Assembly (NCBI GenBank): GCA_036275365.1
Contig: DASUDX010000022.1
Span: forward strand, 1 to 36,074
Direction of reading: 5' to 3'
Length of the DNA stretch: 36,074 nt
Source of the DNA: DASUDX01 sp036275365
GTDB taxonomy: Bacteria > Pseudomonadota > Gammaproteobacteria > Nevskiales > Nevskiaceae
Shown: piece by piece, positions 16,984 through 24,014 of the stretch
Position numbering within the stretch: position 1 is the stretch's first letter
How the letters are laid out: every line of letters begins with the position of its first letter
Made by a program: the position numbers and the translations under genes
Notes under the pieces: model-generated
Databases searched by the model: none
What the model saw: only the letters and a program-made list of their open reading frames with translations
Told to the model about the DNA's origin: nothing

Positions 16984-17507
16984 GCGAGGCCCTGCTGCAG
17001 GCCTGGGGCGCGCTGGCGGATTTCCTCGACACCGGCGGCTGGGTGATCTGGTGGCTGGTGGCGGCGGGCCTGGTGATGTGGACGCTGATCGTCGAGCGCT
17101 GGTGGTGGTTCACCCGCGTCTTTCCGCGCCGCCTGCGGGCGGTGCAGACGGCCTGGGCGGCGCGCGCCGAGCGGCGCTCCTGGGAGGCCCGGCGCATCCG
17201 CCTGATGTGGATCTCCCAGCTCAAGCTGGAGATGGGCGCCACCCTGCCGGTGATGCGGGTGGTGATTCCGATGTGCCCGCTGCTGGGCCTGCTCGGCACG
17301 GTGCTGGGCATGCTCGAGGTGTTCGATGTGATGGCGCTCAAGGGCCGCGCCGATCCCAACACCATGGCCTCCGGCGTCTCCCACGCCATGGTCTGCACCC
17401 TGGCCGGGCTGGCGGTGAGCCTGTCCGGCATGTACTCCATCCACCGCTTCGGTGACCGCGTCAAGCGCGAGACCGAGCGGCTGACCGATCTGCTGAGCCC
17501 GGAGTAG
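16980..17507 (+). CDS. exbB: ExbB2-type biopolymer transport protein
   Basis: 175 residues with no signal peptide. The first helix is at about 18-38 (GGWVIWWLVAAGLVMWTLIVERW). A cytoplasmic Arg-rich loop follows, then the conserved second and third helices (VVIPMCPLLGLLGTVLGMLEVF, and SHAMVCTLAGLAVSLSGMYS). This is the short three-helix ExbB form used in TonB2 systems. ExbB pentamers house ExbD helices and make the proton path. The start overlaps the ttpC stop in ATGA, indicating tight coupling. ExbD follows after five bases. Confidence 0.92.
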   Translation: MSEALLQAWGALADFLDTGGWVIWWLVAAGLVMWTLIVERWWWFTRVFPRRLRAVQTAWAARAERRSWEARRIRLMWISQLKLEMGATLPVMRVVIPMCPLLGLLGTVLGMLEVFDVMALKGRADPNTMASGVSHAMVCTLAGLAVSLSGMYSIHRFGDRVKRETERLTDLLSPE

Positions 17508-17512
17508 CGCCG

Positions 17513-17917
17513 ATGAAGTTCCGCAAGCACGCCCCGGACTCCGAAGACACCGGCATCGACCTCGCGCCGATGCTGGACTTCATCATGAATCTGCTGATCT
17601 TCTTCATCATCACCACCACCTTCATCAGCGAGTCCGGCATCCGCGTCAACCGCCCGCAGGCGGAGACCGCGAAGAAGGAGGACCGCGCCAACATCTTCGT
17701 CGGCGTGTCTTCGGCCAATGAGATCTGGGTGGACAAGCAGCGGGTCGACATCCGCACCCTGCGGGTGGCGATCGAGAAGCTCAAGGCCCAGCACCCCAAT
17801 CCCACGGTGATCATCCAGGCTGACCGCGACGCCCGCGCCGGCCTGATGGTGGAAGCCATGGACGAGGTCCGCCTCGCCGGCATCGCCGATGTGGCGGTCG
17901 CCGCCCAGCCGCGCTGA
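17513..17917 (+). CDS. exbD: ExbD biopolymer transport protein
   Basis: 134 residues with a single N-terminal helix (DLAPMLDFIMNLLIFFIIT). D22 sits where the essential transmembrane Asp of ExbD lies (D25 in E. coli). The periplasmic domain reads FVGVSSANEIWVDKQRVDIRTL and PTVIIQADRDARAGLMVEAMDEVRLAGI, which is the conserved ExbD/TolR fold. It works with ExbB and TtpC to couple proton flow to TonB. The gene is packed between exbB and the ExbD-like gene. Confidence 0.94.
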   Translation: MKFRKHAPDSEDTGIDLAPMLDFIMNLLIFFIITTTFISESGIRVNRPQAETAKKEDRANIFVGVSSANEIWVDKQRVDIRTLRVAIEKLKAQHPNPTVIIQADRDARAGLMVEAMDEVRLAGIADVAVAAQPR

Positions 17918-17924
17918 GACCGCC

Positions 17925-18284
17925 ATGGTGCGCCGCTTCTCCCGACCGCCCCCTTCCGCGACCCCGCGCCGCCGTGGCTATCGCGGGTGGCGGCTGCCGA
18001 TCTATGCGGTCACCATCATCGCCGCCTTCGGCTACTCCTGGTGGCAGCGCAGCCCGCGCGCCGAGCTGCTGGTGCAGCTGCGTGCCGATGGCCAGATCCA
18101 GCTGCAGGGTCAGACCCTGGGCGTGGCCGAGTTCCAGGAGCGCCTCGGCGTCCTGCTGCGCGAGCGCGACCGGCCGGTGATCCTGCGGGTGGGCCGAGAC
18201 GCGCCGGTGGAAGCGGTGATCCGCGTCAACGACGCGGCGCTGGCGGCCGGGGCCCGCGACCTGCGGCTGGAGACCGGCGGATGA
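17925..18284 (+). CDS. ExbD/TolR-like protein lacking the transmembrane aspartate
   Basis: 119 residues. A basic N-terminus (RRFSRPPPSATPRRRGYRGWR) leads into one helix (LPIYAVTIIAAFGYSWW). A periplasmic domain with ExbD-like order follows: ELLVQLRADGQIQLQGQTLGVAEFQERL, VILRVGRDAPVEAVIRVNDAALAAGARDL. The helix has no acidic residue, so it cannot replace ExbD in proton transfer. It lies exactly between exbD and tonB, and its stop overlaps the tonB start (ATGA). A structural or regulatory subunit is likely by inference; a diverged second ExbD is the simplest origin. Confidence 0.75.
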   Translation: MVRRFSRPPPSATPRRRGYRGWRLPIYAVTIIAAFGYSWWQRSPRAELLVQLRADGQIQLQGQTLGVAEFQERLGVLLRERDRPVILRVGRDAPVEAVIRVNDAALAAGARDLRLETGG

Positions 18285-19012
18285 ACGCGGCCAGCCCCTC
18301 CCTGGAGACCGGCGCTGGCCCCGGTCTGCGCTGGATCGGGGCCCTGCTGGCCGGGGTGCTGCTGGTGTTCCTGCTGTTCCTGGCGATGGCACTGGTCATC
18401 CACCAGCCGGAGCCTGCACCGGGCGATAGCCTCACCCTCCTCGAGGACATCGAGGTGGTGGCGGTGGAACCGCCCAGCGAGCGGCCGCCGCCCGAGCCCT
18501 TCCGCCCCGACTCCGCTCCGCCACCGCCGCCCTCGGCGCCGCCCTCGCTGGCGCGCGCAGCCCTGCCCGCGGTGAGTCTGCCCAGCTTCTCGGCCCCGGC
18601 GGCGATCGGCTCGGTGAGCGTGCCGCTGAGTCTGGGCGGGGGCCTGAGCCTCGGGGGCAGCGGGTCCTTCGGCGGCTTCGCCGGCGGCGGCGGCGGTTCC
18701 GGCGGGGGCGGCTTCGGCAAGGGCCAGGGCTTCGTCGGCAAGCCGCTGATCCCGCTCTCCACCGCCCGTCCGCAAATGCCCGAGTGGGCCTGCAAGCAGA
18801 AGATCAAGGGCTGGGTGGAGGTGGTCTTCACCGTGCTGCAGAGCGGCCGCGTGCAGGATGTCAAGATCGTCGATGCCCTGCCGCGCGGGGTCTACGAAGC
18901 CGCCGCCATCGAAAGCGTGGCCAACTGGATCTACGAGCCCTCCGATCGCGCCCGCGAGGTCAAGCAGCGGGTGCTGATGGACCCGGCCGACTGTGCGTAC
19001 AACTGGCAATGA
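18281..19012 (+). CDS. tonB: TonB-family energy transducer
   Basis: 243 residues. An uncleaved N-terminal anchor (about 17-41, LRWIGALLAGVLLVFLLFLAMALVI) is followed by a Pro-rich stretch (about 62-90). A Gly-rich linker (about 122-145, FGGFAGGGGGSGGGGFGKG) replaces the usual Lys-Pro spacer. The C-terminal TonB domain (about 165-243) contains GWVEVVFTVLQSGRVQDVKIVDALPRGVYEAAAIESVANWIYEP in order. Two Cys (WACKQ and ADCAYNW) could form a disulfide. TonB passes ExbBD energy to outer-membrane partners. The linker is short, which may mean it acts through a periplasmic adaptor such as the TPR protein encoded next. Confidence 0.9.
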   Translation: MNAASPSLETGAGPGLRWIGALLAGVLLVFLLFLAMALVIHQPEPAPGDSLTLLEDIEVVAVEPPSERPPPEPFRPDSAPPPPPSAPPSLARAALPAVSLPSFSAPAAIGSVSVPLSLGGGLSLGGSGSFGGFAGGGGGSGGGGFGKGQGFVGKPLIPLSTARPQMPEWACKQKIKGWVEVVFTVLQSGRVQDVKIVDALPRGVYEAAAIESVANWIYEPSDRAREVKQRVLMDPADCAYNWQ

Positions 19013-19037
19013 CCGTGAGGCATGAGGGGTGCGGGGT

Positions 19038-19186
19038 GAGAGGCGAGGCGTGATGGGTTCTGATCGATCCTCGGGCGTGGCTCATCCGGTTCCGGACCGG
19101 AGGATGGCGCCTGCCGGCCCCACCCAGGCGCCGTCCGCCCGCAGGGGTGGTGGCGCCCGCCTCACGCCCCACGCCTCGCGCCTCTC
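19038..19186. repeat. long-range inverted repeat flanking the start of the TPR-DUF1329 gene
   Basis: GAGAGGCGAGGCGTG (19038-19052) is complementary to CACGCCTCGCGCCTCTC (19170-19186), except for a two-base bulge. Further G-rich tracts lie upstream of the first arm (tgaggcatgagggg), and related C-rich tracts upstream of the second (ctcacgcccc). The arms enclose about 117 bases and include the translation start region and part of the signal peptide. It may be a palindromic intergenic repeat absorbed into the gene, or a hairpin controlling its translation. Confidence 0.5.
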
Positions 19187-21737
19187 GCTGCTGATCGCCC
19201 TGGCGATCAGCGGTGGCGTCCATGCCCAGCAATACCGCAGCGAGGTGCGCGAGCTGCCAGGGGCGCCGCCGCCGGCCGAGCAGAAATCGGCCGACGAGCT
19301 GCTCAAGCAGACCACCGATCCCTACGCCCGCGCGCTGCTGCTGCGCGATCTGGCCGGTGCCGCCGCCCAGTCCAAGGACTTCGCCCGTGCCGCCAGGCTG
19401 CTGGAACAGGCCCTGGCCACCCAGGCGCTGTCCGGGCCAGCCGCCGAGGCGATGCGGCGGGATCTGTCCCAGCTGCTGCTCGCCAGCGGCAACTACAAGC
19501 AGCTGATGCCCCAGCTCGAGGCCCAGGTGCGCCAGGGCAATGCCTCGCCGGAGACCCTGGTGGCCCTCGGCGCGGCCTATGTGGAGGCCAAGCGCTGGAG
19601 CGAGGCGATTCCCCTGCTGCAGCGCGCGCTGGCCGCCACCAAGACCCCGGACCCGAGCTGGAAGCGGGCGCTGCTGGCGGCCTATCTGGGCGCTGGCCGC
19701 GAGCGCGAGGCGCTGCCGCTGCTGCAGGAATCCCTGCGCGAGGACCCCAGCCAGCGCGAGGACTGGGCGCGCCTGGTGGCGCTGGCGCTCAAGGCCGGGG
19801 ACCGCGAGCGGGCGCAGGCGGCGCTGGAGATCAGCAGCCGGCTGGGCTTTCTCACCGAGCCGGAGGATCGGCTGCGGCTGGTCACCCTCACCGCCCAGAT
19901 CGGTGCACCGTTCGAAGCCGGCTCGCTGCTGCAGGGCTGGCTGTCCTCGGGCGCGCTCCCGCCCAGTGCCGCCAACAGCCAGCTGCTGGCCACGCTGTGG
20001 ATCAATGCCCGCGAGCCGCAGCTGGCGCTGGCGGCGCTGGAGGATGTGATCGCCCGGGCGCCCAGCGCCGAGGCCTTCCGCCAGAAAGCCCAGCTGCACA
20101 TGGACCGCGAGGAGTATCCGCAGGCCGCCCAGTCGCTGGCCCAGGCGGTGGCCCTGGGCAAGGGCAGCGGGCCGGAGTTCCTGACCCTGGGCATGGCGCT
20201 CTACCAGCAGGCCGACATCGATGCGGCGCTCAACGCCTTCCGCCGCGCCGGCGAGTTTCCGGCCCAGGCCAAGCTCGCCAGCGAGTGGGTGAAGTACCTG
20301 GAATCGGGCAAGGCGCGTGAGCAGGCCCTGCTGGCAGCCGCCCGCATCCGCGATCGCAGCGAGGAGGTGACGCTGTCCGGCCGGCTGCTGGGCGAGGCGG
20401 TAACCCTCGCCGCACCCGATCCGGGCGGGCAGACGCTGGCCTCGCGCGCCGCCGCCAGCGCCGATGGCGGGGACCCGCTGACCCCGGTCGGGGCCGAGCG
20501 CGCCGGCAATGCCGACGGCAGCATCCCGGCCTGGACCGGCGGGCTGGCGCCGAGCCAGTGGCCGGCGCGCTATCGCGAGGGCGGGGCTCTGAGCGATCCC
20601 TATCCCAGCGACCGGCCGCTCTACACCATCACCGCCGCCAATCTCGCCCAGTACCGCGGCCTGCTCAGCCAGGGTCACCAGCAGCTGCTGCAGCGCCATC
20701 CCAGCTATGCGCTGCCGGTCTACGAGACGCGCCGCAGCGTCAGCTACCCGCAGCCGATCTATGACGCCACCCAGGCCAACCAGGGCCGGGCCAAGCTGCT
20801 GGGGTCGGATGCGCTCAGCGGGGCCCGGCTGGGCTTTCCGTTTCCCAAGCCGCAGAACGGGGTCGAGATTCTCTGGAACCACCGGGTGCGCTACCGCGGC
20901 GATTCCGCCCTGCTGCAGACCAGCCAGGCCGTGGTGCAGCCCAGCGGGTCCGCCCAGTACCTGCGGCAGACCGAGCGTGTGCTGTTCCGCTACGGCAGCA
21001 TCCGCGACCCGCTGGATCTGGCCCAGCGCAATGTGCTGCTCTACTACCTCACCTGGTTCGGCAAGGGCCGCAACGAGGTCGACTTCCTCGCCCTGGTCCA
21101 CGAGACCGCCAACTCGGAGCAGGACGGCCGCGGCGTCTGGGTGATGCCGCCGAAGATTCCGCGGATGTTCCGCATCCCGCCGGTGGGGTACGACCAGCCC
21201 TTCCCCGGCTCGGATGCGATGTACTTCATCGACATGGTCGATATGTACAACGGCGCCTTCGACCGCTATGTCTGGCGTCTGGTCGGCAAGCGCGAGCTGA
21301 TCGTGCCCTACAACGCCTACCGGCTCTCCGACAGCGCCCGCCGCTACAGCGAGCTGCTGCGCCCCGGCCATCTCGACCCCACCCACGCCCGCTACGAGCG
21401 GCACCGGGTGTGGGTGGTGGAGGCCACCGAGCGCGGCGGCAAGCGCCATGCCTTCGGCAAGCGGGTGTTCTATGTCGACGAGGACTCCTGGAATGTCCTG
21501 CTGGTGGAGAACTACGACCGCGACGACAAGACCCTCTGGCGGTTCCAGGAAGGGCATCTGGTGGCGCAGCTGCCGCAGTCGGCCAATGCCATGCCGGTGG
21601 TCACCTACGACCTCAAGGACGGCCGCTACTTCGCCACCCGCCTGCTCGCCGAGGAAGTGCCGCCCCGCTTCAACCTCAGCGACATGCGCGAGAGCGAGTT
21701 CCTGCCGGCGGCGGTCAAGAACCGCTACGGCCGCTGA
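19053..21737 (+). CDS. TPR domain-DUF1329 fusion protein of the TonB2-type operon
   Basis: 894 residues from the ATG at 19053 (GAGG four bases upstream). GTG 19029 and ATG 19104 are also in frame, and the start is uncertain. A basic leader precedes a signal sequence (LSLLIALAISGGVHAQQ), so the rest is periplasmic. About residues 65-430 are helical TPR-like repeats, such as FARAARLLEQALA and WSEAIPLLQRALA. From about 474 to the end is DUF1329, opened by its standard motif PLTPVGAERAGNADGSIPAWTGGL; DGRYFATRLLAEE is near the C-terminus. In TonB2 operons a separate TPR protein usually sits here, and DUF1329 proteins are usually separate genes with their own signal peptide. No internal start or signal is visible, so it is a true fusion. 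The inferred role is a TonB-driven periplasmic adaptor with a cargo-handling C-terminal domain. Confidence 0.88.
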   Translation: MGSDRSSGVAHPVPDRRMAPAGPTQAPSARRGGGARLTPHASRLSLLIALAISGGVHAQQYRSEVRELPGAPPPAEQKSADELLKQTTDPYARALLLRDLAGAAAQSKDFARAARLLEQALATQALSGPAAEAMRRDLSQLLLASGNYKQLMPQLEAQVRQGNASPETLVALGAAYVEAKRWSEAIPLLQRALAATKTPDPSWKRALLAAYLGAGREREALPLLQESLREDPSQREDWARLVALALKAGDRERAQAALEISSRLGFLTEPEDRLRLVTLTAQIGAPFEAGSLLQGWLSSGALPPSAANSQLLATLWINAREPQLALAALEDVIARAPSAEAFRQKAQLHMDREEYPQAAQSLAQAVALGKGSGPEFLTLGMALYQQADIDAALNAFRRAGEFPAQAKLASEWVKYLESGKAREQALLAAARIRDRSEEVTLSGRLLGEAVTLAAPDPGGQTLASRAAASADGGDPLTPVGAERAGNADGSIPAWTGGLAPSQWPARYREGGALSDPYPSDRPLYTITAANLAQYRGLLSQGHQQLLQRHPSYALPVYETRRSVSYPQPIYDATQANQGRAKLLGSDALSGARLGFPFPKPQNGVEILWNHRVRYRGDSALLQTSQAVVQPSGSAQYLRQTERVLFRYGSIRDPLDLAQRNVLLYYLTWFGKGRNEVDFLALVHETANSEQDGRGVWVMPPKIPRMFRIPPVGYDQPFPGSDAMYFIDMVDMYNGAFDRYVWRLVGKRELIVPYNAYRLSDSARRYSELLRPGHLDPTHARYERHRVWVVEATERGGKRHAFGKRVFYVDEDSWNVLLVENYDRDDKTLWRFQEGHLVAQLPQSANAMPVVTYDLKDGRYFATRLLAEEVPPRFNLSDMRESEFLPAAVKNRYGR

Positions 21738-21804
21738 ACCGCGGCTGAGGATTTTCCGCCGGGCCTGCAACCGTTTTTCCGGATGGCGCATCTGACAGGG
21801 GCAA

Positions 21805-21822
21805 GGGACCGGATCGGGTCCC
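21805..21822 (+). promoter_or_regulatory. leader hairpin before the small exported protein
   Basis: GGGACC (21805-21810) and GGTCCC (21817-21822) form a perfect 6-bp stem around GGATCG, ending nine bases before AGGAG. There is no T-tract. It may be a weak terminator remnant of the upstream operon or a leader structure. Confidence 0.3.
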
Positions 21823-21841
21823 GGTCAATGAGGAGAGCCCC

Positions 21842-22135
21842 ATGCGCACCGTTCCCACCCGCTGCCTGCTTGCCCTGCTGATGGGCGCCGCCCTGTCCGG
21901 CCCCGCGGCCGCCATGCCGGCACCGTTGCGCGACGCCGTCAGCCAGATCCAGAGCGAAGGGGCGCTGGCGCTGCAGCAGCGTCTGCAGCAGCAGTGGCAG
22001 CAGTGGCGCGCCCAGGATCTGGCCGCCGAGGGCGCGCGTCTGGCGGCACCGGCCGAGATGGCCGAGGGCGCCCGGCTCTATCCGGTGCGCAACGACACCA
22101 GCCTGCGCTGCGAGGCGCCCGCCAGCGCCTTCTGA
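21842..22135 (+). CDS. small exported protein of unknown function
   Basis: 97 residues with a strong ribosome-binding site (GAGGAG) before the ATG at 21842. A signal peptide (MRTVPTRCLLALLMGAALSGPAAAM) is followed by a Gln-rich helical stretch (ALALQQRLQQQWQQWRAQDL). A short tail contains ARLYPVRNDTSLRCEAP with one Cys. I do not recognise a family. It follows the TPR-DUF1329 gene by 104 bases, so it could be the last gene of that operon or independent. The location is periplasmic by inference. Confidence 0.65.
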   Translation: MRTVPTRCLLALLMGAALSGPAAAMPAPLRDAVSQIQSEGALALQQRLQQQWQQWRAQDLAAEGARLAAPAEMAEGARLYPVRNDTSLRCEAPASAF

Positions 22136-22138
22136 GGA

Positions 22139-22591
22139 TCAGGGCGCGCGCAGCCGCGCCTCGATCAGCTCGCCCAGGCGCGGCAGCACCTGCCGCAGCT
22201 CGTCCTCGGCGATCCCGCGCAGCCGCTGGTAGGTGCTGCGCACGCCGGCGCTGCCGGCCTGGGCGGCGCGGGCATCCGCCACCCGCAGCAGGGCCTCGAT
22301 GGCCGCCCCGGCATGGCCCTGCAGGAACCGGCTAAAGTGCGGCTCGCCCTGTGCCTGGGACTGCTGATGCAGCGGTTCCAGCGCCACGGCGAACTCCGGC
22401 AGCAGACGACGCACCGCGCGCTCCAGCAGATCGGGCCGTGTGCTCTTGAGCAGGCCGAGGCCGGTTCTCAGCGTCATGCCGCGCAGACCGCCGCGGGTGC
22501 TGACGTGCGAGTGGATCAGCGCCACCAGGTCGCTGACCAGCGGATCGATCCGCTCCGGAGACAGCAGCTGACGGGCGAGCGGGGTGGACAT
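22139..22591 (-). CDS. uncharacterised protein divergent from an ABC1 kinase
   Basis: 150 residues from ATG 22591 (MSTPLARQLLSPERIDPLVSD). An in-frame ATG at 22609 would add six residues and overlap the opposite gene's start. The protein is helical. It contains GLRGMTLRTGLGLLKSTRPDLLERAVRRLLPEF, then FSRFLQGHAGAAIEALLRVADARAAQA and VLPRLGELIEARL. The overall pattern resembles a small uncharacterised family (possibly the one catalogued as DUF6918), but I am not sure of that name. It has no signal or membrane segment. The starts of this gene and of the ABC1 kinase are 16 bases apart and divergent, hinting at a shared regulatory region and perhaps a shared process. Confidence 0.7.
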   Translation of the reverse strand: MSTPLARQLLSPERIDPLVSDLVALIHSHVSTRGGLRGMTLRTGLGLLKSTRPDLLERAVRRLLPEFAVALEPLHQQSQAQGEPHFSRFLQGHAGAAIEALLRVADARAAQAGSAGVRSTYQRLRGIAEDELRQVLPRLGELIEARLRAP

Positions 22592-22607
22592 AAGGTGGCG
22601 CGAGGTC

Positions 22608-24014
22608 ATGGCGGCGGATCGCGAAGAGCATAACAAGCCGGCCCTGAGCGGCCTGAAGACCAAGCCGTTCGAGCGCAACCTGGCGCTGACCCGACTCGGT
22701 CTCGGCGCCGGCAGCAAGATCGTCGCCCACTCGATCGCCAATCTGTTCCGCGGCGAGGTGTCGCGCGACGAGGCCGACCGCAGCTTCTACCGCCGCCAGG
22801 CCGAGGAGCTGGCCGCCGAGCTGGGCCGTCTCAAGGGCAGCGTGATGAAGGCCGGGCAGATGCTCTCGCTGTGGGGGCAGTATTTTCTGCCGCCGGAGGC
22901 GGTGGAGGTGCTGGCCAGCCTGCAGGACGACACCCCGCCGGTGGAATGGGGCGTGGTGGCGCCGGTGCTGGAGGCCCAGCTCGGCCGCGACCGGCTGGCC
23001 GAGCTGGACATCGACACCCGCCCGCTGGCTGCGGCGAGCCTGGGCCAGGCCCACCGGGCGCGACGCCGGCGGGACGGCCTGGAGCTGTGCATCAAGATCC
23101 AGTACCCCGGGGTGGCCGACGCCATCGACAGCGATATCCGCACCCTCTCGCGGCTGCTGGTGATGACCCGCCTGACCCCCAAGGGGCTGGACCTGCAGCC
23201 GATCTTCACCGAGCTGCGGGAGATGCTGCTGCGCGAGGTGGACTATCGCGCCGAGCGCGCCTTCACCGAGGACTTCGGACGGCGGCTGGCCAGCGATCGC
23301 CGCTACCGGGTGCCCGAGGTGCTGCCGGACTACTGCGGCTCGCGGGTGCTCACCACCAGCTTCGAGACCGGCCTGCATGTGCGCCATGCCGGGGTGCAGG
23401 GGCTCTCCCAGACGCGCCGCAACGCGCTCGGCGAGGCCTTCGTCGAGCTGTTTCTCGAGGAGTTCTTCGTCTGGGGCCAGGTGCAGACCGATCCCCATTT
23501 CGGCAATTACCGGATCCGCCCGGACGAGGCCGAGGGCGACCGCATCGTGCTGCTCGATTTCGGCGCCACCCGGCGCTTCGAGCCTGGCTTCGTGCAGCGC
23601 TACTCGCGCATCGTCCGCGGCGCGCTGGAGGGCGATCGCGCCCTGGTCGCCCGCGGCGCCCGCGAGATCGGCCTGATGAAGCCGGAGGTCCCGGCGGCGG
23701 TCAACGAGGCCTTTGCGGCGATGTGCGAGGTGGTGGTGGAACCGTTCCGTGAGGACGGCGATCCGCGGGTGCCGTCGGCGCTGTGGAGCCCGGCCGGTGG
23801 CTACCGCTGGGGAGCGTCGGACCTGCCGATGCGGGCCGCCCAGATGGCGGCGCGCAACGCGCTGTCCGTGCACTTCCAGATGCCGCCGCGCGAGATCGTC
23901 TTCCTCCACCGGCGGCTGGCCGGCGTCTTCATCATGCTGGCCGCTCTGGGTGCGGAGGTGCGCACCGGCGAGGCGCTGCGGCGCGTGCTCGCCCGGATTC
24001 CGGAGCAGCCATGA
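22608..24014 (+). CDS. ABC1/ADCK/UbiB-family atypical kinase
   Basis: 468 residues. The family's KxGQ motif (K81-A82-G83-Q84) lies in an N-terminal helix. The Ala-rich loop AAAS (141-144) is followed by LGQAHRA, and the nucleotide Lys is K163 in LCIKIQYP. The catalytic loop reads QTDPHFGNYRI and the metal motif VLLDFGATR (about 290-320). Family members support ubiquinone synthesis or lipid homeostasis as ATPases. This one lacks the C-terminal membrane helices of UbiB itself, so it is an AarF-like paralogue. The ATG at 22608 has GAGG three bases away; a GTG at 22584 is in frame. The stop overlaps the rmlB start (ATGA), although a functional link to sugar synthesis is not evident. Confidence 0.88.
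   Translation: MAADREEHNKPALSGLKTKPFERNLALTRLGLGAGSKIVAHSIANLFRGEVSRDEADRSFYRRQAEELAAELGRLKGSVMKAGQMLSLWGQYFLPPEAVEVLASLQDDTPPVEWGVVAPVLEAQLGRDRLAELDIDTRPLAAASLGQAHRARRRRDGLELCIKIQYPGVADAIDSDIRTLSRLLVMTRLTPKGLDLQPIFTELREMLLREVDYRAERAFTEDFGRRLASDRRYRVPEVLPDYCGSRVLTTSFETGLHVRHAGVQGLSQTRRNALGEAFVELFLEEFFVWGQVQTDPHFGNYRIRPDEAEGDRIVLLDFGATRRFEPGFVQRYSRIVRGALEGDRALVARGAREIGLMKPEVPAAVNEAFAAMCEVVVEPFREDGDPRVPSALWSPAGGYRWGASDLPMRAAQMAARNALSVHFQMPPREIVFLHRRLAGVFIMLAALGAEVRTGEALRRVLARIPEQP

Noticed and set aside
18960..21791. Minus-strand frame of 943 codons over the TPR-DUF1329 gene
   Set aside because: Antisense shadow with no recognisable domain; the opposite strand matches DUF1329.
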